This document shows, one piece after another, positions 9,056-18,423 of a stretch of DNA of 64,000 bases. A program made the position numbers and the translations under genes. The notes below the pieces were generated by a model. That model made no database searches and was not told the origin of the DNA. It was given only the letters and a program-made list of their open reading frames with translations. Origin of the DNA: Grimontia celer (GTDB lineage Bacteria; Pseudomonadota; Gammaproteobacteria; Enterobacterales; Vibrionaceae). Positions within the stretch are counted from its first letter, which is position 1. Every line of letters starts with the position of its first letter. The stretch lies in assembly GCF_900055185.1 (NCBI RefSeq), contig NZ_FIZX01000002.1, positions 624,586-688,585 on the forward strand, given 5' to 3'.

Positions 9056-9766
9056 ATGATAGATTTCTGGCCATTGATTGGCATCGTAATAATTACGGTG
9101 GGGTTGGCATTAAAGCTAAACACCTTGCTTGTTATTTTAGTTGCTGGGGTAGCAACGGGCCTGGTCGCTGACATCGCCTTGATGGATATTCTTTCCACAC
9201 TCGGCCAGTCCTTCACTCAAAACCGCTATATGTCCCTTTTCATCCTTATTCTTCCAATGATCGGCATTCTTGAACGTTATGGTCTTCGCCAACGCGCAGA
9301 ACAGCTGATTGGTTCCATGAAAAAAGCGTCTGTCAGCAAAATTCTGATGACCTACCTTTTGCTGCGGAAAGTGACGAATGGCATGGGCTTGAGTATCGGT
9401 GGTCACCCATCCATGATCCGTCCTCTCATTGCGCCTATGGCGGAAGCGGCAGCAGAGAAAGTTTCACCGAAGCTGCAAGAAGAGAAGCGTCAGGCCATTC
9501 GCGCACTCGCCGCTGCCAGTGAAAACTTTGGTAACTTCTTCAGCCAACTGCTGTTTATCGGCACGGGCGGTATCCTGCTGATTAAAGGCGTGATGGCTGA
9601 CAACAAGTTGGATGTGCAGTTAGAAACCATGGCGTTGTGGGCGCTGCCAACGGCCATTGCTTCCTACATCGTGTTCGTGGTTTTCAGCAAAGTCATGGAA
9701 GCCCGTTTGCTGAAAAACTTGGATAAAGCCGCTGCAACGGCAACTGACATTAAAAGCGAAGGGTAA
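9056..9766 (+). CDS. 5-oxoproline transporter subunit, DUF969 family
   Basis: A hydrophobic inner-membrane protein of 236 residues with about six predicted helices, matching the DUF969 family. A short conserved amphipathic stretch S-I-G-G-H-P-S-M-I-R-P lies near the middle. DUF969 and DUF979 proteins occur as pairs next to pyroglutamyl peptidase and are regarded as a two-part importer for 5-oxoproline (pyroglutamate). Here the DUF979 gene starts five bases after the stop and pcp follows, the classical arrangement. An AGAGGG precedes the ATG. The transport role is inferred from family and context. Confidence 0.85.
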   Translation: MIDFWPLIGIVIITVGLALKLNTLLVILVAGVATGLVADIALMDILSTLGQSFTQNRYMSLFILILPMIGILERYGLRQRAEQLIGSMKKASVSKILMTYLLLRKVTNGMGLSIGGHPSMIRPLIAPMAEAAAEKVSPKLQEEKRQAIRALAAASENFGNFFSQLLFIGTGGILLIKGVMADNKLDVQLETMALWALPTAIASYIVFVVFSKVMEARLLKNLDKAAATATDIKSEG

Positions 9767-9771
9767 TTGCC

Positions 9772-10677
9772 ATGCTTGAATATATTTACCAAACCACAGG
9801 TTTGCTGTTGCTGGCTTTCTCACTTCAAACCTTTTTGGACAAAGACAACCCCAAACGCGTCGGCACCGGCCTTTTCTGGTTAATTTACGGTGTGACCTTT
9901 ATCTTCGGCGCGACGATACCGAACTGGGTGACAGGCTTGATGGTACTGGCGCTGACCGCGCTGGCTGCTGGCGGATTTATGGGTGTGGGCAATTACAAAA
10001 CCACCAACGAAGAAGAGCGTCAGAAAACCGCGTCTGTGCTGAAAAACAAACTCTTTATCCCAGCGGCGATTGTGCCAGTGGGAACCGTTGCAATCAGCCA
10101 ATTTACTTCTCTGGGCGCGCTGGTGGGCCTGGGTATTGCTTCGATTGCGTCAATCATTGTGGCGTTGGTCATGACAAAGAGTCAGCCGATACATAGCCTG
10201 AACGAAGGTCGTCGCCTGATTGATTCTATTGGCTGGGCCGCGATCTTGTCGCAGTTTCTCGCTGCATTGGGTTATCTGTTTAACCAAGCGGGTGTGGGTG
10301 ATACCGTCGCGCAAATCGTGAAAATGATGATCCCGGAAAACATGTTGCTGGTGAATGTGATTGCCTACTGTGCAGGCATGATGATTTTCACCGTGGTAAT
10401 GGGTAACGCCTTTGCGGCCTTCGCTGTGATCACAACAGGTATTGGCATTCCACTGCTGGTATTGGAAAACGGTGGGAATGCCGCAATTATTGGCGTGCTT
10501 GGCATGCTTTCAGGTTATTGCGGTACCCTGATGACGCCAATGGCGGCAAACTTCAACATAGTGCCAGCAGCATTGCTTGAACTGAAAAACAAGCACCATG
10601 TTATTCTTATGCAGGTGATCCCAGGGCTGATCATCTTGGCATTCAACATATTTGTTATGTACAGCTTTGCATTCTGA
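9772..10677 (+). CDS. 5-oxoproline transporter subunit, DUF979 family
   Basis: A 301-residue integral membrane protein with about nine hydrophobic helices, of the DUF979 family. It is encoded between the DUF969 subunit and pcp with gaps of only 5 and 8 bases, so the three are one operon. It probably forms the permease together with DUF969. A glycine-rich motif [15 protein letters not shown] lies in the last third, resembling substrate-binding hairpins of ion-coupled carriers. The coupling ion cannot be told. Confidence 0.85.
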   Translation: MLEYIYQTTGLLLLAFSLQTFLDKDNPKRVGTGLFWLIYGVTFIFGATIPNWVTGLMVLALTALAAGGFMGVGNYKTTNEEERQKTASVLKNKLFIPAAIVPVGTVAISQFTSLGALVGLGIASIASIIVALVMTKSQPIHSLNEGRRLIDSIGWAAILSQFLAALGYLFNQAGVGDTVAQIVKMMIPENMLLVNVIAYCAGMMIFTVVMGNAFAAFAVITTGIGIPLLVLENGGNAAIIGVLGMLSGYCGTLMTPMAANFNIVPAALLELKNKHHVILMQVIPGLIILAFNIFVMYSFAF

Positions 10678-10685
10678 GGAAAGCG

Positions 10686-11324
10686 ATGAAAAAAGTTCTG
10701 ATTACGGGTTTTGAACCATTTGGTGGTGCATCTATCAACCCAGCACTGGAAGCCGTGAAAAAGCTTGATGGCGTTGAGCTCGACGGCGGTGTGATTGTGA
10801 CCTGTGAAGTGCCGGTGACACGTTTCGAAGCGTTGAAAGCGATCAGTGCTGCAGTTGAAACTCACCAGCCAAGCTATGTGATTACGGTTGGTCAGGCGGC
10901 AGGTCGCAACGCGATTACGCCTGAGCGAGTGGCGATTAATATCGATGACTTCCGCATCCCTGATAACGGCGGTAATCAACCAATTGATGAGCCTATCTAT
11001 GAAGAGGGCCCGGCCGCATACTTCAGTACGCTGCCAATCAAAGCGATTACCCATAAGCTGCAGGAAAGTGGCATTCCATGTCAGGTTTCAAATACGGCAG
11101 GTACTTTTGTTTGTAACCATGTGTTCTACGGTATTCAGCATTTTTTGCGTGATACGGATATCGGTCATGGCTTCATTCATATTCCTTTATTGCCAGAGCA
11201 GGCTGCCGCGACTGACCAGCCTTCAATGTCCTTAGAAATTATCGTTGAAGGACTTCGTTTGGCTGCACAGGCAACCATCGATAACAAGAAAGACATATCA
11301 GTAGGAGCAGGGCAGATTTGCTAA
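10686..11324 (+). CDS. pcp: Pyroglutamyl-peptidase I
   Basis: A cytoplasmic cysteine peptidase (family C15) that removes N-terminal pyroglutamate from peptides, releasing 5-oxoproline. All three catalytic residues are visible: E80 in P-E-R-V-A-I-N, C143 in A-G-T-F-V-C-N, and H165 in I-H-I-P. The N-terminal [11 protein letters not shown] motif is typical. The length of 212 residues is normal. It is the last gene of the oxoproline operon: the two membrane subunits probably bring in the substrate or pyroglutamyl compounds and Pcp handles peptides. Confidence 0.96.
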   Translation: MKKVLITGFEPFGGASINPALEAVKKLDGVELDGGVIVTCEVPVTRFEALKAISAAVETHQPSYVITVGQAAGRNAITPERVAINIDDFRIPDNGGNQPIDEPIYEEGPAAYFSTLPIKAITHKLQESGIPCQVSNTAGTFVCNHVFYGIQHFLRDTDIGHGFIHIPLLPEQAAATDQPSMSLEIIVEGLRLAAQATIDNKKDISVGAGQIC

Positions 11325-11351
11325 GCCTGAGCCACTGATAGTTTAATAAGA

Positions 11352-11376
11352 AAAGAGCCGACAATGTCGGCTCTTT
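11352..11376. terminator. Bidirectional intrinsic terminator
   Basis: A near-perfect palindrome, AAAGAGCCGACA/TGTCGGCTCTTT, between pcp and the convergent gene. Confidence 0.85.
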
Positions 11377-11391
11377 GCGAATATGAGGGAC

Positions 11392-13110
11392 TTAATAGTA
11401 CTCACACGTTGAACTGCTGGAGTTTTGGTATCGCAAGCCACCTCTGCCGTCACAGAAGGTCTCGTTCAATGTAATCTGGCAAACGGTATCGCCGTTGGCG
11501 TTGAGCTTGATACTCCCGGAAATCGTTGTGTTGATTCGAGTGCCTGACGTGCCGCCATTTGAACAGACATTTGAGCTGTTTGATCCGCTGCCGTAGTAAG
11601 ACATGGATTTCAAGTCGCCTACCTCTGTGACGCCAATTTGCGTATTCCAGTCGCTTTGGTTGCCGCCACCGTAGCTGTTGGTTGACCAGTTTACACGTTT
11701 AGTGATGTTCTGTGCGCTGATAGAAGGACCACCCAGTCGGCCGTTGCTGCAATCAACAAACACATAAGCGCCACTTGTTCTTACCTGAACACGTTGGTCT
11801 GTAGTACACACTGTGGGTACCAGTGGCTCATCGTTGTCTTCAATGGTCAATGATCCGTTCGCTTTATCGCTTTCGTCATCTTTAAACCAAGCAGAAACGC
11901 TTGCAGACTTTGATTCTTCGTCTTCAGTGTCATCAATCGTCGTGATTTCGACAGTTAAACTGGAGACGCCAGCAGGCACGGTAACCACGGTTCCATCGGC
12001 ATTCAATGTGATGTTGACGCTCGTGTCATCAGAGAAAATGACTTTTACTTCACGCTCGAAATCGGTTCCACCAATCGCAGTACCGTCAACCAAGGCAAGG
12101 TTGATGTCTTTGGTCGCTTTGGTTGAAGTGTCGAAATTTACGGTCAGTTTCGCAGTTTCGCCCTCAGTGACAGTGTCACTACCAACACCAGTGACATTGA
12201 CGATTTTCTCGCTAGGGAAAATGGTTTTGTCATAGCAGGTGTGTTCTTCCATAGTGTTGGTCGCCAACGCATTGATGCGGGCAGGAAATAGGCCGATCTT
12301 CACCCGTTCGCCTGAATCCGGATTGAGTCGGTAAAGAAAGGTACTGTTGATGTTACTGGTGACGTTCTGGTTTTTGGCTGCAATGATGACTTGACCATTT
12401 TGGTCGAGCGTCGCTGCAGTGACAAAATTAATGTAGTGGAAAGACTTCAGTGACACCTCACCGGAAGATGGATTGACTGAAAAGGTGCGTGTATTCGTAA
12501 TGAACAGCAACTCTCCGTCGTAGAATAAAAAGTCACCCCAAGAACTGAATCCGCCAAACTTCACACCGTCACTGAATGTGGAGAGCTGGGTGACAACACC
12601 GTCACTGGGGTTGATAGAAAAGATCCTATCACCGTCTGATGCAACCAGTTGTTCCGAGACAGGATCAAATGCCATTCGAAATATTTCGGGTACATTCGCA
12701 AGCACAGTGTGTGTTTGCGTGCTGTGGTCATAGTAAGCAAGTTGGTTTGGTAGCGATGTTTTCTCATGAAGAGAGAGGCTCTTCAGCTCGTCGGCAGACA
12801 CCACGCTTTCAACTCCCTCCACATAATAAGCTGTCGGGCGGGTAACGCTCGCGTAGTAGGTACGGTTGGTTGTTGGGTCGTAAGTCATTGCTGAACTGCT
12901 GAATAATGTACGGGACTCCAGCAACGCTCGGGTTCCAGGGTTGCTGTAGCCAGTTAATTGTTTGTCTTCCTGAATATCCAAAAGCAGGCCCACTTCACCT
13001 CGACCGCCATTGATGGAATAGACATTACCCGGACACGCGGCATATGCCTGTGCGCCAGTGAGCGTTGAGAACGCGATAAGTGATGAAATCAGTGTGAAAC
13101 GATGTCGCAT
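11392..13110 (-). CDS. Secreted protein with beta-propeller-like and Calx-beta domains
   Basis: A 572-residue exported protein of unknown function. A signal peptide ends near A-Q-A-Y-A. Residues ~25-295 contain repeating Y-Y-D/S-I-N-P-S-D-G units suggestive of a beta-propeller like those of PQQ or NHL type. Residues ~297-423 are a Calx-beta domain (V-T-E-G-E-T-A start, D-D-T-E-D-E-E acidic calcium-binding loop, ending T-I-E-D-N-D). The last ~140 residues are Ser/Gly/Asn-rich with several cysteines and match no domain I know. The start at 13110 follows AAGGAG at good spacing. The frame upstream of it looks non-coding. An adhesion or matrix role is only a guess from the Calx-beta domain. Confidence 0.75.
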   Translation of the reverse strand: MRHRFTLISSLIAFSTLTGAQAYAACPGNVYSINGGRGEVGLLLDIQEDKQLTGYSNPGTRALLESRTLFSSSAMTYDPTTNRTYYASVTRPTAYYVEGVESVVSADELKSLSLHEKTSLPNQLAYYDHSTQTHTVLANVPEIFRMAFDPVSEQLVASDGDRIFSINPSDGVVTQLSTFSDGVKFGGFSSWGDFLFYDGELLFITNTRTFSVNPSSGEVSLKSFHYINFVTAATLDQNGQVIIAAKNQNVTSNINSTFLYRLNPDSGERVKIGLFPARINALATNTMEEHTCYDKTIFPSEKIVNVTGVGSDTVTEGETAKLTVNFDTSTKATKDINLALVDGTAIGGTDFEREVKVIFSDDTSVNITLNADGTVVTVPAGVSSLTVEITTIDDTEDEESKSASVSAWFKDDESDKANGSLTIEDNDEPLVPTVCTTDQRVQVRTSGAYVFVDCSNGRLGGPSISAQNITKRVNWSTNSYGGGNQSDWNTQIGVTEVGDLKSMSYYGSGSNSSNVCSNGGTSGTRINTTISGSIKLNANGDTVCQITLNETFCDGRGGLRYQNSSSSTCEYY

Positions 13111-13347
13111 ACGAAGCTCCTTTTTCGCCAAGCTGAAACGTAAAACTGCTTGGGGATTAACCATAAAAATTAAAAGGTTATTTTGAATTCAAGGTCTTAC
13201 TGCTTTACTCGAAAAGGAGTATCTGAGAAGGAGTAAATATTTTTATGATGCGATAATGAGACGCCGTGTAATTCTGAACTTACTAATTTCCTAATAACTA
13301 AATTAGGTCTTATTTTAGTGATGATTATTTTGAATAAATATCCCATT

Positions 13348-13366
13348 GATAATGATTTTCATTGAA
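13348..13366. promoter_or_regulatory. Candidate Fur box
   Basis: GATAATGATTTTCATTGAA matches the 19-base Fur consensus GATAATGATAATCATTATC at 14 positions. It lies 238 bases before the Calx-beta gene start and about 600 before the porin. Which gene it would serve is unclear. Confidence 0.45.
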
Positions 13367-13732
13367 AAGTATCGCACAGATAAGTCACTGCAAATTAAAA
13401 AGTAAAATTCAGAGTGGTGTGCTTTTTGCCTGAGAGAATATCTTCAGAAGTATGATTTTCTACTTACATCCAAAGTGAAAAATTCGATGACAACTCAGAA
13501 AAACTTTTTTATCCGTTCTTAGGAGTAAGACGAGAGATCTGCCAAGTTGGATGCGCTTTCTTCGAAATTTTTCTTAGGGGGTTGGTGAGCGAGGTGTTAT
13601 CTGGGGCACTGAAGCTTCAGAAAACTCGCAATGTGCTCTTCTAAGCAACAGACCGTAAAGTAGGCAATGCCCTTGGGTATTTTGTTGGCAAGCCTTTTCC
13701 CTTCCACGAATTGTTTGGAAGCACTTATTCAG

Positions 13733-13780
13733 TATATTCGGCCAATTGAATATATTGTGCATAGAATTCTGGTGCACAAT
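13733..13780. promoter_or_regulatory. Two adjacent inverted repeats upstream of porin
   Basis: TATATTC-N8-GAATATA (13733-13754) runs directly into ATTGTGCA-N11-TGCACAAT (13754-13780). Dyads of this form are typical operators. The spacing does not fit CRP. They lie about 180 bases before the porin start. Confidence 0.4.
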
Positions 13781-13960
13781 TATCGATTGATGGTATTTCT
13801 TGCCGATGTTGGTCGCTCATTCAAAAGTGGGGTTTATTTCATCCTAACTCTTAATTATTAGGTTATTAGCATCGATATACGATGAGTGTTCACTGTAATT
13901 TACAGAAATTGCAGTGGTGTTATTTAGCCTTGTGCAAAAATGAGTAAGGAGTACCCATTA

Positions 13961-15112
13961 ATGAATAAGCATGCGCTTAAATTTGCACCAATGACTTTGG
14001 CGATGATGTGTGCAAACGCAACTGCCGCTGTGACACTCTATGACGATGACACTAACTCTGTTACCACTGATCTTTTGGTCAACGTCTTCTATACCAATTC
14101 GAGCTCTGATCGTTTGTCTGACTTCAATGATCCGAACAGCAATAAAATCAGTCATGATCAGTCCCGTGTTCGTGTAGGTTTCTTGCCGAATTACATCGGC
14201 TTTAACTTCAAAACCGAGGTAAATGACCTCAAGATTGGAGCACGTTCGTCATTTTGGGTGACGTTGAATGACACCGACACAAACCGTGGAGCGGAAGGAT
14301 TGGGAACCCGATCAGGCATTGATGTCCGACAGTTTTACGCCACCATCGACGCTGATTGGGGCCAGGTATTGCTGGGTAAAGACTTCGGCTTGTTTTCCCG
14401 CAGTAATATTCTGACTGATGAGTTGCTACTCGGTCACGGCCAAAGCAGTGATTACTATGGCCTTATTGACGGTGGAAACGTTTCTTTCGGTAACATTGGC
14501 TCGGGTTACACCTATCCATTCCCGAAAGCTCAAATTACTTATCGCACACCTGATCTGTCTGGTTTCCAAATCGCAGTGGGTGTGATGGATCCGAACAAGA
14601 AAAGTGCCAATAGCTCAGAAGACAGTCCTCGCTTTGAGAGTGAAGTGACATATACCGGCAATTTTGATGCTGTTGACTTCAAAGCTTACATCAATGGCGT
14701 GACTCAAAGTTCGAAAGACAGTAATGGCACTGTTGATTCGGATGGTCTCGGTGGTGGTGTCCGAGTTGGCTTCGGAGGTTTAGCGTTGAATGCCTCGGGC
14801 TTCAGCACAACTGGGCTGGGTGATGTTGCAGGTTTGGATACTATCGTGAGTAATGAGAAAACCAAATCGGACGGGTATTTGCTACAAAGTTCTTACACCT
14901 TTGATAGTGAGCGATTTGTGCTGTCTTACGGCAACACAGAAGTAGAGTCGGATGGTAAGAAAACGCTGGAGTATGAAAACAAAGCAGTGGCTTGGTTCCA
15001 CACGGTCAACAGCAATCTGACATTGGTGGCTGAATACAACCGCACGGAAGTCAATGAAGGAAAAACTGAGAAGAACAACACTTATGCCTTAGGCGCCGTG
15101 GTGACGTTCTGA
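13961..15112 (+). CDS. Gram-negative porin
   Basis: A 383-residue outer-membrane beta-barrel of the general porin family (OmpU/OmpC-like). The signal peptide ends at about residue 23. The mature part has alternating amphipathic strands, an N-terminal V-T-L-Y-D-D, a D-W-G-Q-V-L-L-G-K-D-F motif common to these porins, an acidic loop 3 region, and a C-terminal phenylalanine needed for barrel assembly. The ATG at 13961 was chosen over one 21 bases upstream because AAGGAG stands nine bases before it and the lysine-rich signal peptide starts there. It probably lets small hydrophilic solutes through. The long upstream region suggests elaborate control, as for OmpU/OmpT. Confidence 0.9.
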   Translation: MNKHALKFAPMTLAMMCANATAAVTLYDDDTNSVTTDLLVNVFYTNSSSDRLSDFNDPNSNKISHDQSRVRVGFLPNYIGFNFKTEVNDLKIGARSSFWVTLNDTDTNRGAEGLGTRSGIDVRQFYATIDADWGQVLLGKDFGLFSRSNILTDELLLGHGQSSDYYGLIDGGNVSFGNIGSGYTYPFPKAQITYRTPDLSGFQIAVGVMDPNKKSANSSEDSPRFESEVTYTGNFDAVDFKAYINGVTQSSKDSNGTVDSDGLGGGVRVGFGGLALNASGFSTTGLGDVAGLDTIVSNEKTKSDGYLLQSSYTFDSERFVLSYGNTEVESDGKKTLEYENKAVAWFHTVNSNLTLVAEYNRTEVNEGKTEKNNTYALGAVVTF

Positions 15113-15199
15113 TCGCCGCAAACAGTTCCCTTAAACCACGCCTGGTTTGTTGAGCACAATAAAATGAGCGCTGAGAGGTCGCTGGTTGATATGTGCTGA

Positions 15200-15238
15200 T
15201 GGCGTTAAGTTTGGCTTAGAGCTTGACGCCACTTTTTC
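15200..15238 (+). terminator. Intrinsic terminator after porin
   Basis: TGGCGTTAAG pairs with CTTGACGCCA (one G-U) and is followed by T5. Confidence 0.7.
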
Positions 15239-15454
15239 AATTCGAAAAAAAACACCCCAAGAAAAACATTTGTAACTCCCGTTGGTTGGCTTGGGAATAA
15301 ACGTAACGACTGCATCTGGGGTGTATAGAAGAAACCGCTTTCATTTAAGCGTAATCGCTAAGTGAAATTTTGAAGGGAATAGCGTTTTAAACAGATTGCT
15401 AATTTAAAAGGTGAGACGTTTTCTTTAGGTTGAATTTACGCAAAATAAGTAAGG
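15239..15454. other. Intergenic region with long-range inverted repeat
   Basis: No gene is seen. ACACCCCA (15252-15259) and TGGGGTGT (15317-15324) could pair around a 57-base loop. No function is suggested. Confidence 0.3.
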
Positions 15455-15480
15455 AAAAAGCCACCGAGAGGGTGGCCTTT
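15455..15480 (-). terminator. Intrinsic terminator after potD-like gene
   Basis: On the minus strand, GGCCACC and GGTGGC form a stem around CTCTC, followed by T5. Confidence 0.85.
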
Positions 15481-15497
15481 GTGCTCAAACTCAGAAG

Positions 15498-16529
15498 TTA
15501 TTCGCCAGTTTTCAAACGCAGGAAGTAGTTTTCGTACTTCTCAGTCAGGTCACCAACGGCGTCTTGCCACTCACCACGGTCAATGTCTTCTTGTGGTGGG
15601 AACAAGGTTGGGTTGTCTTTGTAGGCGGCGTTAGATTTCTCAACCGCAGTCAGGTAACCGTTATCAGCACTGATTTTTGCCGCAATCTCAGGACGCAGAA
15701 GGAAGTCGATCATCTTGTGAGCCGCTTCCGTGTTCTTCGCGTTCTTTGGAATTGCCAGACTATCTACCCAGAAGATACCGCCTTCTTTAGGCCATACCAG
15801 TTCAATCGGTAGACCTTCACGTTGTGCTGCAGCCGCTGAGCCGTTCCACAGCATGCCCAGACCTACTTCACCAGACAGGTAAGGGTTCGCTGGGTTGTCC
15901 GAGTTAAATACCAGCACGTTTGGCATCAGCTTCTTCAGTTCTTCGTAAGCTTCATCGATCTGCTTTGGATCGGTAGAGTTACCTGAGTAACCCAGCTTAC
16001 GCAGCGCGATGTGGAACACTTCGCGGGTGTCATCCATCAGCATGATTTGGCCTTCGAGCTCTGGGTTCCACAGATCTGCCCAGCTGTCGAAATCTTCTGG
16101 GTTGTACATGTCAGTGTTCACTGCCAGACCTGTCATCGCAATCACGTGAGGAATGGAGTAATCGTTGCTTGGATCGAACGGCTTGTCGAGGTAGTTCTTA
16201 TCCAGCTCAGTGAAGTTGTTGAGCTTAGAATGGTCGATTTTCTGGAGCATACCTTCATCGCGCATTTTTGCTACGAAGTAGGTTGATGGCACCACAAGAT
16301 CATACCCGTCTGGGTGGGTTTTCATTTTCGCATACAGGGTTTCGTTCGACTCGTACGTTGAGTAGATAACCTTGATGCCGGTTTCGCGGGTGAATTGTTC
16401 CAACAGCTCTGTTGAGATGTAAGGACCCCAGTTCGCGAAAATCAGTTGATCATCAGCAGCTTGTGCTGGTGTGGTGAAGATAGCGGCTGCACATGCAGCG
16501 CTGGCCAGAATTGAAGACCATTTTTTCAT
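15498..16529 (-). CDS. potD: Spermidine/putrescine-binding periplasmic protein (PotD-like)
   Basis: A 344-residue extracytoplasmic solute-binding protein of the PotD/PotF type. The signal peptide ends A-Q-A-A. The mature start L-I-F-A-N-W-G-P-Y-I is the family hallmark, followed by the E-T-G-I-K-V motif and the W-N-G-S-A-A-A-A segment that lines the polyamine site. The ATG at 16529 was chosen because of a GGAGG upstream and a good signal peptide. The frame runs 22 codons further up. No potABC permease genes are adjacent, so it is an orphan binding protein. It could serve a distant PotABC, or act as a polyamine sensor subunit as NspS does for MbaA in V. cholerae, although no such partner is nearby. 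Confidence 0.88.
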   Translation of the reverse strand: MKKWSSILASAACAAAIFTTPAQAADDQLIFANWGPYISTELLEQFTRETGIKVIYSTYESNETLYAKMKTHPDGYDLVVPSTYFVAKMRDEGMLQKIDHSKLNNFTELDKNYLDKPFDPSNDYSIPHVIAMTGLAVNTDMYNPEDFDSWADLWNPELEGQIMLMDDTREVFHIALRKLGYSGNSTDPKQIDEAYEELKKLMPNVLVFNSDNPANPYLSGEVGLGMLWNGSAAAAQREGLPIELVWPKEGGIFWVDSLAIPKNAKNTEAAHKMIDFLLRPEIAAKISADNGYLTAVEKSNAAYKDNPTLFPPQEDIDRGEWQDAVGDLTEKYENYFLRLKTGE

Positions 16530-16963
16530 TGTCGGTTTCCACCTCCAAAGGCCCCCTCGATAGGGCGCATTAATACTCCAGGGATACATCGTCATCCCCG
16601 CGTTAACATCTGATTTTACTCAGAGAATCTCGTCGGTTGGGCGGTCAGAAAGACATCCGAGCCCGAAAAAATCGGCGCGATATTACAGCCGAAACCCAGT
16701 GCTGGCAACTGATTCAGGCGACCGAACGCTACTATTCGCTTTAAGGGAAAAGAACAAGACAATTTCTGTAATGCTGACTTGCAGAAAAGAATCAAAAAAG
16801 ACAGCACTCCCAATGGTGGGAAAGGAGCGGATTTCATTGGGACTTTTTGGCATTTGCGAGGCATGTTGGGAAGTTACGTTTTACGTGTGTCACCTGTGGG
16901 TAAGCGATTGTAGCGAGTGATACCTTATGTCGCTTAAAAAGGTCAGGTATCAGGGTAGAAAAG
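16530..16963. other. Intergenic region, divergent
   Basis: About 430 bases between potD and the GNAT-Rid-GNAT operon. It presumably carries both promoters. No gene or clear operator was seen. Confidence 0.45.
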
Positions 16964-17467
16964 GTGGAGATAAAACTAAGAAAAGCAGTGTTTTCTGACG
17001 CGGAGAAAATAGCAAAAATTCATGTCGACTCTTGGGAAGTCGCATTCGAGGGGTTAATGCCAGAGAACTATATCAAAGGCTATACGCTCTCAGCCCGTAT
17101 TAAAGAGTGGCAGGAAACTATACGAACGAATGCTGAATTTGTCGTTATTGCGGAAAGTGCCTCCACGGTGGTTGGGTTTATGTCTTATCGACCCCACCCC
17201 GATGCCACAGAGATTATTGAGCTGAGTAAGTTGTACCTTTGTCCAACCCATTATGGAAAGGGTTCGGGGAGCCTATTTATGCGCAATTTGGAAAATACAG
17301 CTCGAGATAGCGGCGTAGAAACGATCCATTTATACGTGCTGAATAACAACGTAACAGCCATTCAGTTTTACATGAAGCATGGTTTTGAAAATGCAGATGG
17401 TTTTGTTTCGGAAGAGTTTGAAGGCACCACAATTATTGATGTGCTGATGACGAAGAGGGTGTCATGA
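16964..17467 (+). CDS. GNAT N-acetyltransferase
   Basis: A 167-residue single-domain acetyltransferase. The N-terminal R-K-A-V-F-S-D-A-E-K-I-A-K-I-H is the usual first strand and helix, Y-G-K-G-S-G lies in the acetyl-CoA-binding loop, and V-L-N-N-N-V-T-A-I-Q-F-Y closes the fold. The start codon is GTG, with AGGG about ten bases before it. It overlaps the following Rid gene by four bases (ATGA), so the two are translationally coupled, and a second GNAT follows. Substrate unknown. A detoxification role for a reactive amine would suit the Rid neighbour. Confidence 0.85.
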   Translation: MEIKLRKAVFSDAEKIAKIHVDSWEVAFEGLMPENYIKGYTLSARIKEWQETIRTNAEFVVIAESASTVVGFMSYRPHPDATEIIELSKLYLCPTHYGKGSGSLFMRNLENTARDSGVETIHLYVLNNNVTAIQFYMKHGFENADGFVSEEFEGTTIIDVLMTKRVS

Positions 17468-17847
17468 AGAAATCAATCGTCCCAGAAGAATTTAAGCATT
17501 ACTTCGATGATTGGCATTTTTCACCAGTGATCGATGCCGATGGCACTGTGTATCTTTCCGGTGTGACTGCTGCAAGAAAAGACAAGCCAATCAGCATAGA
17601 CCCGGAAGAGCAGTTTCACGATGCGTTTTACAAACTGGGTATATACCTGAATGCGGCAGGGCTCTGCTATTCAGATATTGTTGAAATGACCACATTTCAC
17701 ATCGAACTAAAAAAGAACATCGATGTATTCTCTAGGGTTAAGGATGAGTATATCAAAGCGCCATATCCTGCTTGGTCTGCCATTGGTGTATCGGAGTTTA
17801 TTCCTGAGAACGCGTTGGTAGAGATGAGAATTGTTGCCAAGCGCTAG
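17464..17847 (+). CDS. RidA/YjgF/TdcF family protein lacking the catalytic Arg
   Basis: A 127-residue protein of the Rid superfamily, which forms trimers with active sites at the subunit interfaces. Canonical RidA hydrolyses reactive enamine/imine intermediates using an arginine in a P-x-R-S/T motif. Here the motif reads P-A-W-S-A-I-G-V, so that arginine is tryptophan, as in several non-archetypal Rid subfamilies that lack 2-aminoacrylate deaminase activity. The C-terminal L-V-E-M-R-I-V-A strand is typical. It is sandwiched between two acetyltransferases in one operon, overlapping the first by four bases. Confidence 0.88.
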   Translation: MKKSIVPEEFKHYFDDWHFSPVIDADGTVYLSGVTAARKDKPISIDPEEQFHDAFYKLGIYLNAAGLCYSDIVEMTTFHIELKKNIDVFSRVKDEYIKAPYPAWSAIGVSEFIPENALVEMRIVAKR

Positions 17848-17869
17848 ATTTAGTATCGAGGGAATAAAA

Positions 17870-18343
17870 GTGATCGTAAGGAATGCCGTAAAAGAGGATT
17901 CATCCAAACTACTGGCTCTGATTTCGTTAAAAGCTGAGTTTGATCGAAGCATGAAAGGCTTCAATGGAGAAATCTCAACTTCAGTTGAAAAAATAGAACG
18001 TACACTGTTTGGGAAGCAACGGTATGCTCATGCTTTACTTTTGGAATCCAGCGATGGAGAAGTGATTGGATTCGCTTTATTTCATTACCGCTATTCCTCG
18101 TTCAGTGGGGAGCCACTAATTTGGCTTGATGACCTCTTAGTGGTTGATGAGAGAAGATCGAGAGGTTACGGGCATGTATTGATGAAATCTCTGTACGACC
18201 TGGCTCGAGAATCTTTGGCATCCCATATTGCTTGGACAGCCAGCCCTTACAATAAAAAAGCGCATAATTTCTATAACCGTATCGGAGCTTGTATCGAGCG
18301 AATGGATGGCGAGCGCCCATTTTTCCGCTGGGATGTAATCTGA
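17870..18343 (+). CDS. GNAT N-acetyltransferase
   Basis: A 158-residue acetyltransferase with R-R-S-R-G-Y-G-H as the acetyl-CoA-binding loop and N-K-K-A-H-N-F-Y as the closing motif, resembling diamine/thialysine N-acetyltransferases. A GTG at 17870 was chosen, with GAGGGA six bases upstream. A TTG further upstream would overlap the Rid gene and lacks a binding site. Last gene of the small operon. Substrate unknown. Confidence 0.82.
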   Translation: MIVRNAVKEDSSKLLALISLKAEFDRSMKGFNGEISTSVEKIERTLFGKQRYAHALLLESSDGEVIGFALFHYRYSSFSGEPLIWLDDLLVVDERRSRGYGHVLMKSLYDLARESLASHIAWTASPYNKKAHNFYNRIGACIERMDGERPFFRWDVI

Positions 18344-18392
18344 CAACGTCAGATTTTATTGCGTTTATTCGTCTCTCAGCAGCATTCAAACC

Positions 18393-18423
18393 CAACGCCC
18401 AAAGCTCATCACTTTGGGCGTTG
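18393..18423 (+). terminator. Perfect 12-bp hairpin, no U-tract
   Basis: CAACGCCCAAAG pairs perfectly with CTTTGGGCGTTG around a 7-base loop. It follows the operon but lacks a T run, so it may be a transcript-stabilising stem rather than a classical terminator. Confidence 0.5.

Larger units (their letters stand above)
13111..13960. other. Long AT-rich divergent regulatory region
   Basis: About 850 bases without a convincing gene between the Calx-beta protein and the porin. It holds a Fur-box-like element (13348-13366), a 12-base palindrome CTGAAGCTTCAG (13609-13620) and two adjacent inverted repeats (13733-13780). The unusual length suggests multi-factor control or an unannotated small RNA. 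Confidence 0.5.

Noticed and set aside
15252..15324. Long-range inverted repeat after the porin
   Set aside because: Only eight base pairs around a 57-base loop. Easily chance.
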